A stretch of DNA of 64,000 bases from Enterococcus hulanensis (GTDB lineage Bacteria; Bacillota; Bacilli; Lactobacillales; Enterococcaceae): the NCBI RefSeq assembly GCF_005405485.1, contig NZ_BJED01000003.1, positions 124,001 to 188,000 on the forward strand, written 5' to 3'. A model generated the notes under the pieces. The model had not been told where the DNA came from and searched no databases. It worked only from the letters and a program-made list of their open reading frames with translations. Each line of letters opens with the position of its first letter. The first letter of the stretch is position 1. Positions 44,301-52,664 of this stretch are shown one piece after another. Made by a program: the position numbers and the translations under genes.

Positions 44301-45147
44301 GTGGATTTTCATTTGTTATACTGATCCCTGCTTGCCCCGCCGATGTATGAACATCACCAGTAATATTCTCCGTGCCATCAATCGTATATATTCCAATCTT
44401 GCTTGATGATACATTTAGATTTACAGGCTTCCAATCCAATTCCTCTTTTTCACCAATAATCAATTTTGAAACTTTTATTCCATAATCCAAATCATTTTGA
44501 ATATCTAATGCTGAATTACTCATAATAGTTAGCTCACTATAAGTTCCATCAGCGATTATGATTTGCTGAATCTGATTAACTCCAGAAGTTCTTCTTTCAG
44601 AATAGAGTTCATTGATATTCGAACTATTTGTATTTGAAATTTCAATGATGGTGTTTTCGTCATATAGCCCTTCCTCTTTAACATGAGTATCAGGATCATA
44701 TGTACCATCCACGTAATCTTTCGGTGTGTCCATCAAAAGATAGCTTCCATCGTTTTTCAAAACGATGCCAGTATTTGCAACGGTTATTTTCGAAGCAACA
44801 GCGTCCGCTGCTCCTCTAGTCTTTTGGGGAGAATTATTTGCAGGTTCTTCAACATCTGTATTCTCAGGAACCTGAGAAACACTTTCTTCTGTAGTTGAAG
44901 AGTCAACGAATTGTTTGGTATCTGTTGAGTTGTTGTAAGGTTCCTTTTCTAAAACATTTTCCACAACATCGCTCTGAATAGATTCTTGTGAACTAATTTC
45001 AGTTTTAGGTTCAGTTTTTGACTCAGCAAAAGCAATGCCTGAACATACTAGACTGCTAGCATCAAGAGTGATTCCAATAATCATCACAATTTTTAATTTT
45101 CTAATCACGCTCTTTATATTTTTCAAGTACTTACACTTTTTCCCCAA
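41386..45147 (-). CDS. Large WxL domain surface protein with beta-helix-like region (CscC-like)
   Basis: About 1253 residues, exported. A signal peptide (MIIGITLDASSLVCSGIAFA) is followed by a Ser/Thr/Asn-rich linker, then a long region of short repeated beta-strands rich in Gly, Ser and Asn (pectate-lyase or beta-helix-like, residues about 110-850), then an InlB-type B repeat (YTVTYNSNGADGGTTP to VFTAQW) and a C-terminal WxL domain (GWRLTVQQ and EWLVSNVP). It binds the cell wall non-covalently and is likely an adhesin. Translation begins at TTG with AGGAGG ten bases upstream; no better ATG is present. Confidence 0.85.
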   Translation of the reverse strand: MGKKCKYLKNIKSVIRKLKIVMIIGITLDASSLVCSGIAFAESKTEPKTEISSQESIQSDVVENVLEKEPYNNSTDTKQFVDSSTTEESVSQVPENTDVEEPANNSPQKTRGAADAVASKITVANTGIVLKNDGSYLLMDTPKDYVDGTYDPDTHVKEEGLYDENTIIEISNTNSSNINELYSERRTSGVNQIQQIIIADGTYSELTIMSNSALDIQNDLDYGIKVSKLIIGEKEELDWKPVNLNVSSSKIGIYTIDGTENITGDVHTSAGQAGISITNENPPLSEDYVSMKTFQKKLEQEGAYGEYIGEIGTKMYAEANGSSGSGAIFTMYTLNGAKLTGKSHSTGYGVLSTEGALVETKNGNAGEVSDRTYEADLSGETATGSGVFIESILSNYGGIVTGNSITGKGVEAGYYESYPDPYSGEDYPSELNGSTETGFGIMMRDFYENGEEIEVEAGSIGLTSGKINGQSKDGTGLFSGEIRVDPDQEVDIRGSATKGQGIVAKGIFTNKYNSPRPKMSILGESAGESSTTLSTIEQLYSDSDISTGELPISAGTILLRGIEHSGVDLSLKGTAPIEIDHSYGIYSKDGMESSIGIAGDKSVKIEAEGDYGIKASKLEVGLDEPLTDTEGLISVEVNARSVGIQSKRDIAIFGNCETERDTGSKINIVASEGNGIVSPQGIRLFFTGEANMHQIPVTIAAKNIAIEADVTDGDENYSTQMEFTGVNVMISDAAIGIKGVNQRNYNFADSQWSIKTSEKGIDLEEFDGSGYMTINKSSIDIESGNFGFKTNNVDIVILGGDSQRNGHRSDTIDVTAEKYPIWFAGDFSGGQPIVTIYNNKNYDESWTEQPNELRIIATSKLLQPDKGSQPAFYVEDHSMSAEGSQEEVKIIENYETKVSEPFNATPTTPYSAAADFNIEKYANYEWSAVRTDTSNAIIVDTTQVAQNKLSTPDTDYNEAKLTARRLNHKTEERIFTDEDNIVNPDMILHEINMIVRREQQYTVTYNSNGADGGTTPNDSALYSQGDIVNVAPQGDLVKSDHKFVGWLNSADGQIYQNPFLPSTPATYAMGQEDVVFTAQWQSDSIAEELELLTTNIPDNLKFGTHKIDNTADKIYYATDSGSDNENETAADITTGAVGVKDTRLSNAGWRLTVQQLTQFETAAHQELAGAQLSFHAGEPDLNQSTGGGPSGVNNQRVTLTPNVSSQLLLATGGQGKGIVELPIEKFKLEVSGNAEKYASEYNTQIEWLVSNVP

Positions 45148-45773
45148 AAACTATCCACCTCCTATTTTGCTCCGATTTTAATCTTCCTTAACACCAGAGC
45201 CGCCTGTTATTTCTTTAGATTCGTTATTCTTCTCCTCATATTCTCTCGCATCTCTGGCTGTTGAATTTTCGTCATTTAAAATCGAGAATATTTAAAGCAC
45301 GATAAAATCTTCTCTTTATTTTTCTAATCATTAAAATTTATTTTTAAACTTATCCAAAACTCCTTACCTGATAAAACTATATTTAAACAACATCGCAATA
45401 ACATTTACCTTATAATCAGCTTTCACATTTGTCATATTATCAAATCCAAATAGTAAAATCACGTTCATTTTTTACTATCATTGACTATTTTTTTGAACAC
45501 ATATCACAAAATATAAATTAAGTTAACCTTATTTTCATATTATTTAATATAAAACAAGCAACATTGCAAGATCGCCAGACAATTACGAACAATTAATATA
45601 CATATAATCGTTGCTTCTCAATTTATTTAGTGTTGAAAGATTTTAGATTCATTTTTTAAATTTCTAACTTCAAAAAAATAGAATGAAGCAGCTGATTCAA
45701 AAAGAAAAAATGATGCCCAGCTACAAATTTTTGACAAACAAAATAGCTTATTTACTCTTATAAAGCATTAAAT
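45148..45773. other. AT-rich non-coding region upstream of the WxL cluster
   Basis: No gene could be supported. On the minus strand a 30-residue frame near 45190-45290 (NDENSTARDAREY) reads smoothly to a stop but has no start codon or ribosome site. The promoter of the large WxL gene must lie here; no confident -35/-10 pair was found. Confidence 0.5.
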
Positions 45774-45824
45774 AGCTGAACAACCATGCACTATCATCAT
45801 TAATAGCTGCAAGGTCGTTCAGCT
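45774..45824 (-). terminator. Terminator-like hairpin after the Cna_B adhesin gene
   Basis: AGCTGAAC, ACC and GCA/CTAT blocks pair with ATAG/TGC, GGT and GTTCAGCT (about 18 pairs). It lies 87 bases after the adhesin stop, and the T-run is weak. Confidence 0.65.
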
Positions 45825-45910
45825 TTCATTTGGAGCTGATTCAAATCGAAAGACTTTTGGTAATTATTTTCTGAACTGAAAGCTGCCAAATTTCTTTAAT
45901 AGCAAAAAAA

Positions 45911-48718
45911 CTAATTACCCACTTTACCATTTGATTTCTTTCTGTAAAAAGCGATAAGAATTCCTGTTATAAGTAGTAAACCAATCATCGGATATTCCCA
46001 TCGTATTACCTCGTTTGTCTTAGGAAATATTTTTCCATTGTTTTTTGACGCATTCGAGGGACTTGTTTTCGATGTGCTTGTCTTCGAGGTGCTTGTTTTC
46101 AAATTGTGCACATTAGTTATGATGATATTTCCTAAATCATTATCATTAACCGTTGCTGTATAACCTGATACTTTATTTACTTCTTTGACCGTATACGCTA
46201 TCTCTTTACCTTGTACTTTTTCTGGTAGTCCTTGCCACGTATACGTCCATTGATTCTCGGTATTTAAATCTATTGAATCCCCTTTTTTCTCGCCATTTGC
46301 ATATAATTGAACGGTCACCTTATCAGGTCGTATGCCATCCTTGTCATTATTGTCTTCCCAGCGCTTGGTCACCGTTGCGCTCTTTTGTCCCGGTGTATAA
46401 TGATTCGTTAGTGTTGTTCCTTTAATTTCTGTCGTGTATCCTGGGACTTCGTTTTCTGTCACTGTGTATTCAATTACTTTTCCATCCTCATATTCCGGCA
46501 AATTCTCAAAGCTATATTTCCAGTCTGTTTCTTCGCTGACTTCTTGGCTCATAACCATTTTCCCATCCGCTAATAAATTAACGGTCACTTTATTTGGTCG
46601 TTTTCCGGCTTGATTATCTTGATCTTGCCAAATTTTTTCACCCTCAATACGCGTTTCGCCAATATAAGAATTGATTATGTTATTACCTTCAATTATCTTT
46701 TTATACTTAGGTACTTCTTCTTCATCTACTCGATAACTGTATTCTTTACCATTATTATCGTACTTATCCAAATCATTAAAACTATACTGCCAATTATCAG
46801 CTTCAGTTACCTCAACAGTCTTTATAAGCAATTCATCATTTCCCTCTTTTTGGTATAAATTAATGATAATTGCTTCCGGTCTCTCGCCTAGTTCGTTATC
46901 ATTGTCGCGCCAAGTTTTTTCTCCTGAAATACTGGTCTTATTATTGAGTTCATTAATAAGATAACCATTTTCAAAAACAGAATTATACCCATCGACCTTA
47001 TCATCCATTCGATATTGAATATAATTTCCTTCATCATCTTGTACATCTAGATCGGTAAATTGTCCTTTCCAATTCTCTTTCTCTGTAATCTCTTTTGTAG
47101 AAATAACTTCATCATTTTTATAAAGATTTACACTGATACTATCCGGTCTGCTTCCATATAAATTATCAAAATCGTTCCAAATTTTTAATATTGGAATATT
47201 TTGTCTTTCAACATAGGTACTTACCGTGTTAGATTCTTTCAAATAATTTTTATTTCCAATAGCTATGTTTATAGTTGAACTATTGTCGTACTTGTACGTT
47301 GATCCATTTTCCTCGATAGGAATTTGCTCCAAATTTTTATTAACACTAACTTGGATTTCAATTCGATACGTTGTATAGTAAAAATTTTTATCCTTCAAAA
47401 AGAATTCATTGGCTGAAAAACTATACTCGTTCCCTATATTGCTAATAGAGAATTTGTCAGTTACATCTTGATCGTTGCCGTTAAAAATTTTTACATTTTC
47501 AACGTTCAGTTTCTCATCAACATTATCTTTGATAGTAAATGAATCATAGTAAAACTCACTGTACTCATCAGGTACACTTTGATAAATGTCATACTTAAAT
47601 GATTCGTTCATATTATAAAGATTGTTTCGTTCATGTTCGTTAAACTCATCTTTGTCAGATACGGTTTTGGTTGGTGCATCAGGAGCTGTTCGAGCAGGTT
47701 TTTTAGCTGTAAATCCTAAAAATTCACCTGCACCCAAAGTCCCTGATGGGTTCTGATTTGAATAATCTTTCCCCCATTTAAAACGGATTGAGGATACATT
47801 AGAAAATAGCGTTGTATACATTGCAAAGTCATCGTCATCATTGGATTTTTCATCAGTTGGAGCATAAAAAGTTGTTCCAAAAGAGTCGTTATTAGAGTAA
47901 TTCATCCAATTGTTGGCAGAAACATAAACAGCCGCAATACTATTAACAGTATTTGATTCAAAGGTCATAAATTGTAGCTGGTCTATATCGTACCAAGTCA
48001 TATAAGTATGTTTTAACTCGGCTGTTTGACCATCGGAATATTCAAATTGCCAAGTTTGATCAACCCAATTGAACTTTTGAGTAGCTGTTCCAATACTGTT
48101 TTTCCTATATTTAATGTAGCCATTTTCCGTCGAGAACTGAGACCAATCATTGATGGTAATTTTCAAATTGATCGTTCTTCCTTCATATATCCCAACATTT
48201 TTATAAAGTATCCCGATATTTCCTTTCTGACTTTCGCATTCGGCTGCTACGAAGCCATACTCAGTACTCGAAACAGACTGCCACCCTTCTCCAATTGGCT
48301 CAACTGAAGTTTTCCCATCAATAAACTTAATTACAAAGGAACCTGGAATCTCAGTATCATCATCTGGAATAACTGTATTTTGGTAATTTAGAATTGACTC
48401 ACCGGCAAATGATACTCTCGTATTTTTAGAAACATTTGTATCCTTCAGTTGTGTAACTGGCACTTTATTCTCAAGAATACTCTCTTGACTTTCAGCTGTT
48501 TTTTTTGCTGATTCATTACTAACAGAACTCTTCTTCTCTACTTTATTGTCTAAAGCTTCTGATTTCGATGTACTGCTTTCTGAAATACCAGAAGTTTCAG
48601 AATGACTTGTTTCTTGAGCATTTGCAATAACTAATGGGATAAAAATCATTAGTGCCAAAAAACAAAATATAGAGAACAAACCTCGTCTTTTTTTATTGAA
48701 TCCTTTTTTAAATTTCAT
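45911..48718 (-). CDS. Cna_B-repeat surface adhesin with FPKTN sorting signal
   Basis: About 935 residues. Signal peptide (FSIFCFLALMIFIPLVIA, cut near NAQ), a Ser/Thr-rich region, an N-terminal ligand-binding-like domain, an isopeptide-fold domain (about 370-505), then four Cna_B repeats (starting near NLYKNDEVI, KTWRDNDNE, KIWQDQDNQ and KRWEDNNDK) and a Ser-Thr-Lys repeat (KTSTSKTSTSKTS) ahead of the FPKTN sorting motif, a hydrophobic segment and a basic tail. Cna_B units carry intramolecular Lys-Asn bonds. The ATG at 48718 has AGGAG eight bases upstream. An Mga-like regulator lies upstream. Confidence 0.9.
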   Translation of the reverse strand: MKFKKGFNKKRRGLFSIFCFLALMIFIPLVIANAQETSHSETSGISESSTSKSEALDNKVEKKSSVSNESAKKTAESQESILENKVPVTQLKDTNVSKNTRVSFAGESILNYQNTVIPDDDTEIPGSFVIKFIDGKTSVEPIGEGWQSVSSTEYGFVAAECESQKGNIGILYKNVGIYEGRTINLKITINDWSQFSTENGYIKYRKNSIGTATQKFNWVDQTWQFEYSDGQTAELKHTYMTWYDIDQLQFMTFESNTVNSIAAVYVSANNWMNYSNNDSFGTTFYAPTDEKSNDDDDFAMYTTLFSNVSSIRFKWGKDYSNQNPSGTLGAGEFLGFTAKKPARTAPDAPTKTVSDKDEFNEHERNNLYNMNESFKYDIYQSVPDEYSEFYYDSFTIKDNVDEKLNVENVKIFNGNDQDVTDKFSISNIGNEYSFSANEFFLKDKNFYYTTYRIEIQVSVNKNLEQIPIEENGSTYKYDNSSTINIAIGNKNYLKESNTVSTYVERQNIPILKIWNDFDNLYGSRPDSISVNLYKNDEVISTKEITEKENWKGQFTDLDVQDDEGNYIQYRMDDKVDGYNSVFENGYLINELNNKTSISGEKTWRDNDNELGERPEAIIINLYQKEGNDELLIKTVEVTEADNWQYSFNDLDKYDNNGKEYSYRVDEEEVPKYKKIIEGNNIINSYIGETRIEGEKIWQDQDNQAGKRPNKVTVNLLADGKMVMSQEVSEETDWKYSFENLPEYEDGKVIEYTVTENEVPGYTTEIKGTTLTNHYTPGQKSATVTKRWEDNNDKDGIRPDKVTVQLYANGEKKGDSIDLNTENQWTYTWQGLPEKVQGKEIAYTVKEVNKVSGYTATVNDNDLGNIIITNVHNLKTSTSKTSTSKTSPSNASKNNGKIFPKTNEVIRWEYPMIGLLLITGILIAFYRKKSNGKVGN

Positions 48719-48751
48719 ATTGTACACTCCTATTATTGTTTTTTAAATACC

Positions 48752-48765
48752 GGCAGTCTGTTTGT
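48752..48765 (-). promoter_or_regulatory. Putative regulator motif upstream of the Cna_B adhesin
   Basis: On the minus strand ACAAACAGACTGCC, 34-47 bases before the start codon. The same motif with one change precedes the Mga-like regulator gene (50311-50324). Confidence 0.6.
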
Positions 48766-48811
48766 AAAACGGCCGAAAAATACCTATTTAATTTAATATT
48801 GGACTATATAA

Positions 48812-50242
48812 TCATAAATCCTCTAAAGCTATAGTCGACATTACTTTTTCAATGATATTCAAATGTTGGCTGCAAAATGAATTTTCAAGTAGTAAAAATT
48901 GGCGGTCACTAAATTTATCTTTCAGAGAGTTAGGTATTACAAGATTACTAATTATTAAGTCAGCATCATCAGGTGCACTTAAAAATTCCAGCAAATATCT
49001 ATTAGTAAACTTTGTCTTCAAAGTACGTTCAAAAACTTTATTTAAAACATAAGAATAATCGGTTAAACAAAAAATTTTTAATTTAGGTATGGTTTCTTCT
49101 GGCGGATTAACTATCAAACAAATACAGAAGTAAAAATATCGATAGTAATCACTATTTAAATGTGGGTGAGTATTACATAATTCAGTATAAAAAACCTCAA
49201 ATTTCCTTTCTAAAAAGAAATGATCCTTTTTGATTGTATTGAAATCATCGCTTGAAAAAAAGGGAATTAAGTTCGTTGATATTTTTAATACTCTTTCTGA
49301 TATTAAATTTCTCCTTAAAAGCTTTTTTATGAAATCTATATTTTGCCACGAAATGGAACCAAAAATATTGATAAAAATCTCTACCCAATCATCCAAGAGT
49401 TTTTGTTCTGAAGCGGATAGTGTAACGCTGTCTAAGTATTCCAAATCTTTAATATCTTTAAAATAATAGCTAGAATAACTAAAGTGAGTATATACATAGT
49501 CAGAAAAATTCCAATGAGAGAGAGCTTTTGGTTTAGTGCATCTGTAATTTTCTAGAATCGCATCATTTCCTTGCACATTTTTAATAATATGCCCATTCTC
49601 TACTCGAGTATTTGTTGTAAAAAGAAAGAAGCTTAGTAATTCTGATTCATATGAGAAAGGATCGGAACTATTTAAAATAGTTTTTGCCAAATTTAAATAG
49701 AAGTCTTTATTAGGTACATTAGGCATGTCACTAAATTTCCGATGAATTCCCCAAAGAAATACTGAGAAAAAATTCCTTAATTTTTTCTCATCACCTTTTA
49801 TAGCGAAATTATTGGCACAAATAATATGAAATCCATATTTAGAAAGTTCAGAATTAATCGACCTAATTTTTCGTCGTAATGTTGAATGACTAGTTCCATG
49901 AGTTAAACAAAAGTAGTATGTATCAACCTTGTCTTGAGTTAAAACGGCATATAGAATTTGATAGGATAAATCTGAGGACAAAAGATAATTTTTTATTTTT
50001 GTTAGCGTTACTCCTTTATTTTCTAAAAAGATTCCCTGCTTATCGATGAATAAGTTTAATTCTTTCTTTGAGTACATTCTTTCAATATCATCTTTCAGCA
50101 TCTTGCAATAATTAAGAACTGTCGAAGGAGTTACATCACCAACATATTCACTTATTTTTTTTGAAGAAAGTGGCTCTGTCTGACTACTAAGTATATTTAT
50201 AATTTCGATTTGCTGGACTAATTCTTTATTGAAGTGCACCAT
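48812..50242 (-). CDS. Mga-like DNA-binding regulator of the Cna_B adhesin
   Basis: About 476 residues. Two N-terminal helix-turn-helix segments (ISEYVGDVTPSTVLNYCKM and a second near SHSTLRRKIRSINSEL) and a PRD-like central and C-terminal part without obvious PTS histidines, as in Mga/AtxA-type regulators. Such regulators activate nearby adhesin genes, often with themselves. The start was placed at the ATG at 50242 (AGGAG nine bases upstream). The gene lies immediately upstream of the adhesin, and both promoters share a motif. Confidence 0.8.
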   Translation of the reverse strand: MVHFNKELVQQIEIINILSSQTEPLSSKKISEYVGDVTPSTVLNYCKMLKDDIERMYSKKELNLFIDKQGIFLENKGVTLTKIKNYLLSSDLSYQILYAVLTQDKVDTYYFCLTHGTSHSTLRRKIRSINSELSKYGFHIICANNFAIKGDEKKLRNFFSVFLWGIHRKFSDMPNVPNKDFYLNLAKTILNSSDPFSYESELLSFFLFTTNTRVENGHIIKNVQGNDAILENYRCTKPKALSHWNFSDYVYTHFSYSSYYFKDIKDLEYLDSVTLSASEQKLLDDWVEIFINIFGSISWQNIDFIKKLLRRNLISERVLKISTNLIPFFSSDDFNTIKKDHFFLERKFEVFYTELCNTHPHLNSDYYRYFYFCICLIVNPPEETIPKLKIFCLTDYSYVLNKVFERTLKTKFTNRYLLEFLSAPDDADLIISNLVIPNSLKDKFSDRQFLLLENSFCSQHLNIIEKVMSTIALEDL

Positions 50243-50310
50243 TTGCAATTTCTCCTTATAATGACATTAATTGTAGTTTCATTAATAAGGATATTATCAC
50301 AAAAGAGGCA

Positions 50311-50324
50311 GGCTGTCTGTTTGT
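50311..50324 (-). promoter_or_regulatory. Putative regulator motif upstream of the Mga-like gene
   Basis: On the minus strand ACAAACAGACAGCC, about 70-83 bases before the start codon and just before a GATAAT -10-like hexamer. It matches the motif at 48752-48765 at 13 of 14 positions. Confidence 0.6.
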
Positions 50325-50524
50325 TTTCTTGAAAAAACGATTATTTTTTATCTTAACTTGACCTAATAACAACAAAATGTAGTCATAGTCCACTTTCCGA
50401 ATGATGTTTACAATTCATTTTTATACAATTAACTTATAAATGAATGCGAAAAATGACAACTATAATGTCAAAGCCTTCAAAAATGGACGAAACTAGTTTT
50501 GTGTGGTCAATGAAGAGGTCTGTT

Positions 50525-50548
50525 CACATCTTAAACGTCTAAGATGTG
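50525..50548. repeat. Inverted repeat in the tetR upstream region
   Basis: CACATCTTA and TAAGATGTG are perfect 9-base arms around a 6-base spacer. No T-run follows; it could be an operator or an RNA hairpin. Confidence 0.5.
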
Positions 50549-50589
50549 ATCCCATATATCTCATCAAAATGTTTTTTTATATTTATTTG

Positions 50590-50614
50590 GTGTTCAACTA
50601 AAGGGTGTGAACAC
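50590..50614. repeat. Second inverted repeat in the tetR upstream region
   Basis: GTGTTCA and TGAACAC are perfect 7-base arms around an 11-base spacer. It is about 90 bases before the extended -10. Confidence 0.45.
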
Positions 50615-50702
50615 TCTGCAATAAATATAAAATTACTGTAGAGAATATAGAAAAACCAAATTTAAAACTTTGAATTTTTTTTATCTACAGTCTGATATTA
50701 AT

Positions 50703-50711
50703 TGGTATAAT
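50703..50711 (+). promoter_or_regulatory. Extended -10 of the tetR gene
   Basis: TGGTATAAT: consensus hexamer TATAAT with a TG one base before it. The -35 is weak. Confidence 0.6.
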
Positions 50712-50782
50712 ACTAATTGTTCACGCTGAAGATATGATTGAATTAAAGGGATTGATCAGAATATAGAAAGTAGAGGATTTTA

Positions 50783-51424
50783 ATGAAAAAAAAATCTGAG
50801 GAAACTAGAGAGTTAATTTTGAATAGTGCTTTAGAGTTATTTATTGAAAAAAGCTATAGTGAAACTTCCACAAATGATATTCGCAAAAAAGCAGGAAATT
50901 TATCAAGGGGAGGATTATACTATTTTTTCCCTAAAAAAGAAGATATTCTTGAAGCTTTGCCCGAATTTTTATTTAAAGATAGCTTACCTATGAATGATAT
51001 TCTTGAGGACAAAAATCTGAATACAATTGAGAAAATTAGAAAGATATTGTATGAGGAACATAAAGCAATTCGTAATAGTTCAAGAGGCCAATTATTTTAC
51101 AAATTAATGTCTAGTCCGGAGTTTTTAACACTTTTTCTGAATCAATTATCCTCAGATGCAATTCCGGTGTATCATCAATTAATACTAATGGGAAATGCTG
51201 ACGGCTCAATGAAAGTAGCTTCACCAATTTACACTGCTGAAGTGCTTCCACTGCTCCTAAACATTTGGTTTAATCCTTCTTTTTTCAATAATGATATTGA
51301 CGATGTAGATGCGAGGATTGATTATCTTGACGACCTTTTAAATAGTATGGGCGTTCCATTACTTAATGGTAATTTAAAAAAAGTTTTGAAGCAGACATGG
51401 ACAACAGTTAAAGAAGATCTGTAA
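50783..51424 (+). CDS. TetR family transcriptional regulator
   Basis: A 213-residue helical protein. The N-terminal TetR helix-turn-helix spans about residues 8-55 (ILNSALELFIEKSYSETSTN, then LSRGGLYYFFPKKEDILEAL). The C-terminal ligand-binding domain is undefined. AGAGGA precedes the ATG. No target gene is adjacent in the same direction; the neighbours are unrelated, so the regulated gene is unknown. A strong hairpin follows downstream. Confidence 0.9.
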   Translation: MKKKSEETRELILNSALELFIEKSYSETSTNDIRKKAGNLSRGGLYYFFPKKEDILEALPEFLFKDSLPMNDILEDKNLNTIEKIRKILYEEHKAIRNSSRGQLFYKLMSSPEFLTLFLNQLSSDAIPVYHQLILMGNADGSMKVASPIYTAEVLPLLLNIWFNPSFFNNDIDDVDARIDYLDDLLNSMGVPLLNGNLKKVLKQTWTTVKEDL

Positions 51425-51551
51425 TAGTTTTATTTACAATCGATCAGTTTAACTATTAAAAATGGCAACAGCTTTGTAAACATTGATTTTGTATAAGCAG
51501 AATAAAGTATCACCCATAATTACACTTTATTTGTTTGAGTGTGCACCAAAA

Positions 51552-51617
51552 AGACTCTAGATAATGGGATCCGCTGACATTTTTTGTCAGATACCATTAT
51601 CTAGGGTCTATTTTATT
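51552..51617 (+). terminator. Long hairpin terminator after tetR
   Basis: AGACTCTAGATAATGG pairs with CCATTATCTAGGGTCT, with a second inner stem CTGAC/GTCAG, followed by TATTTTATT. The stem is longer than a typical terminator and resembles a small inserted element. Confidence 0.72.
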
Positions 51618-51646
51618 ATATGTTCTTGATATGAGTGCCGTTGTAG

Positions 51647-51832
51647 CTTTGGCAAAAAAAACTAAAGCGTTTTGTAGAGAATGACGAAGATTTAGCAATG
51701 GAAATGTTCTCAATATCTTGTCAGTTACCTTTGCTGCACCAAAGTATGCGGGATTTGGGAGATTTGCAGGATGAAGTGGTGATAAACGAGGCTCAGCAAC
51801 TATTCGAACGACTAATGAAAGTTAGGGTATAA
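51647..51832 (+). pseudogene. Remnant of an unknown gene
   Basis: An open frame ends at 51832 with KLKRFVENDEDLAMEMFS near its start and ends AQQLFERLMKVRV. Upstream the same frame is closed by a stop at 51644 and there is no ribosome site for any ATG, although a terminator follows directly at 51843. It therefore looks like the 3' end of a broken gene. The family was not recognised. Confidence 0.5.
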
Positions 51833-51842
51833 AAATGATCTT

Positions 51843-51873
51843 AACCACCGACTCAAAAGTCGGTGGTTTTATA
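51843..51873 (+). terminator. Terminator after the remnant gene
   Basis: AACCACCGACT pairs with AGTCGGTGGTT around a CAAA loop, then TTTA. Confidence 0.82.
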
Positions 51874-52057
51874 GAATCAGCCTACTGCTAGTTTCTCTTA
51901 CTCACCATCTAATAGATTTACAGATTTAAATGAAATCAATTGAGTTATCCTCTCCATTAGCAACCATCCCAATGCGTCTTCTAAATTTAGGTGTAGATAT
52001 ATGAAAAGACTTATCTTGTGACAAAATGAAGAACATTCCACTTGGAAATGTCTACGA
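51874..52057. other. Short non-coding stretch
   Basis: No ORF or repeat that I can support. Confidence 0.45.
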
Positions 52058-52564
52058 TTATTCTGACGGGAAAAGTTGCTTCACTCCTTCCTCACATAAA
52101 CATTCAAAGGGGTGTGCGGGTTTTCCTGTATTGGGATTAACTAACATCTTCGTTGCCTTCTTTTGCTTTTCCGTTAGTAAATTGGTTTCGACAATGGACC
52201 CACAGGCAAAAATAATCTGGCTGATGCGTTTTTCTTTTACAACAGTAGAAATTACCTCTAGCGTATTTTCATTTGTTCCTTTTAAATAAGTTGCTTTGTT
52301 GGTCGCGTGGATAGATGAAAAAAGATTCACGGCAATAAAGCCAGTGAATCCTAATTGTCGGATATTCTTTTCAATGAACATGCTCGTCATATCTTCTACA
52401 AACGCGGATGTACTGGTCGGACGAATAGTAATAACCAGCGCTAATTTTCCTGATTTCTCTTCTTTGAGACCTTCATACCACTGTTTCCGTAAAACATAGC
52501 GATGCGTTTGGTCCTCTGATCTCCATGATTCCGTATTAATCGTAATAACTTCTTTTTTAATCAT
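52058..52564 (-). CDS. DUF1643 domain protein
   Basis: A 168-residue cytoplasmic protein. RYVLRKQWYEG near the start and TIRPTSTSAFVEDMTS, GFIAVNLFSS, ACGS and FECLCEEG are the recurring DUF1643 features. DUF1643 proteins are common on plasmids and other mobile elements, with no known activity; an involvement in nucleic acid metabolism has been suggested only by fold resemblance. It is on the minus strand in a mobile-looking run with radC. Confidence 0.85.
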   Translation of the reverse strand: MIKKEVITINTESWRSEDQTHRYVLRKQWYEGLKEEKSGKLALVITIRPTSTSAFVEDMTSMFIEKNIRQLGFTGFIAVNLFSSIHATNKATYLKGTNENTLEVISTVVKEKRISQIIFACGSIVETNLLTEKQKKATKMLVNPNTGKPAHPFECLCEEGVKQLFPSE

Positions 52565-52580
52565 TCATCTTTCTCCCTTC

Positions 52581-52664
52581 TTAAATCATTTGTGCGTTAA
52601 TCAATGTCACTATCACTGCTGTTGCGATTTTCGCAATCAATTTGAACCATTTCATTTTCTTCAT
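52581..52664 (-). CDS. Possible 27-residue hydrophobic peptide
   Basis: The frame MKKMKWFKLIAKIATAVIVT to NAQMI is a basic start followed by a membrane-length hydrophobic stretch, typical of small single-pass peptides. AAAGGA lies eight bases before the ATG at 52664. It overlaps the 51-residue frame at 52597-52752 in another phase, so only one of them may be real. Confidence 0.4.
   Translation of the reverse strand: MKKMKWFKLIAKIATAVIVTLINAQMI

Noticed and set aside
45190-45290. Minus-strand frame that reads about 30 acidic residues (NDENSTARDAREY)
   Set aside because: It has no start codon and no ribosome site, and is closed upstream by TAA. It may be a relic, but there is not enough to call it.
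50243-50782. Small ORFs between the Mga-like and TetR genes
   Set aside because: None has a good start, ribosome site or codon pattern; only the dyads and an extended -10 stand out.
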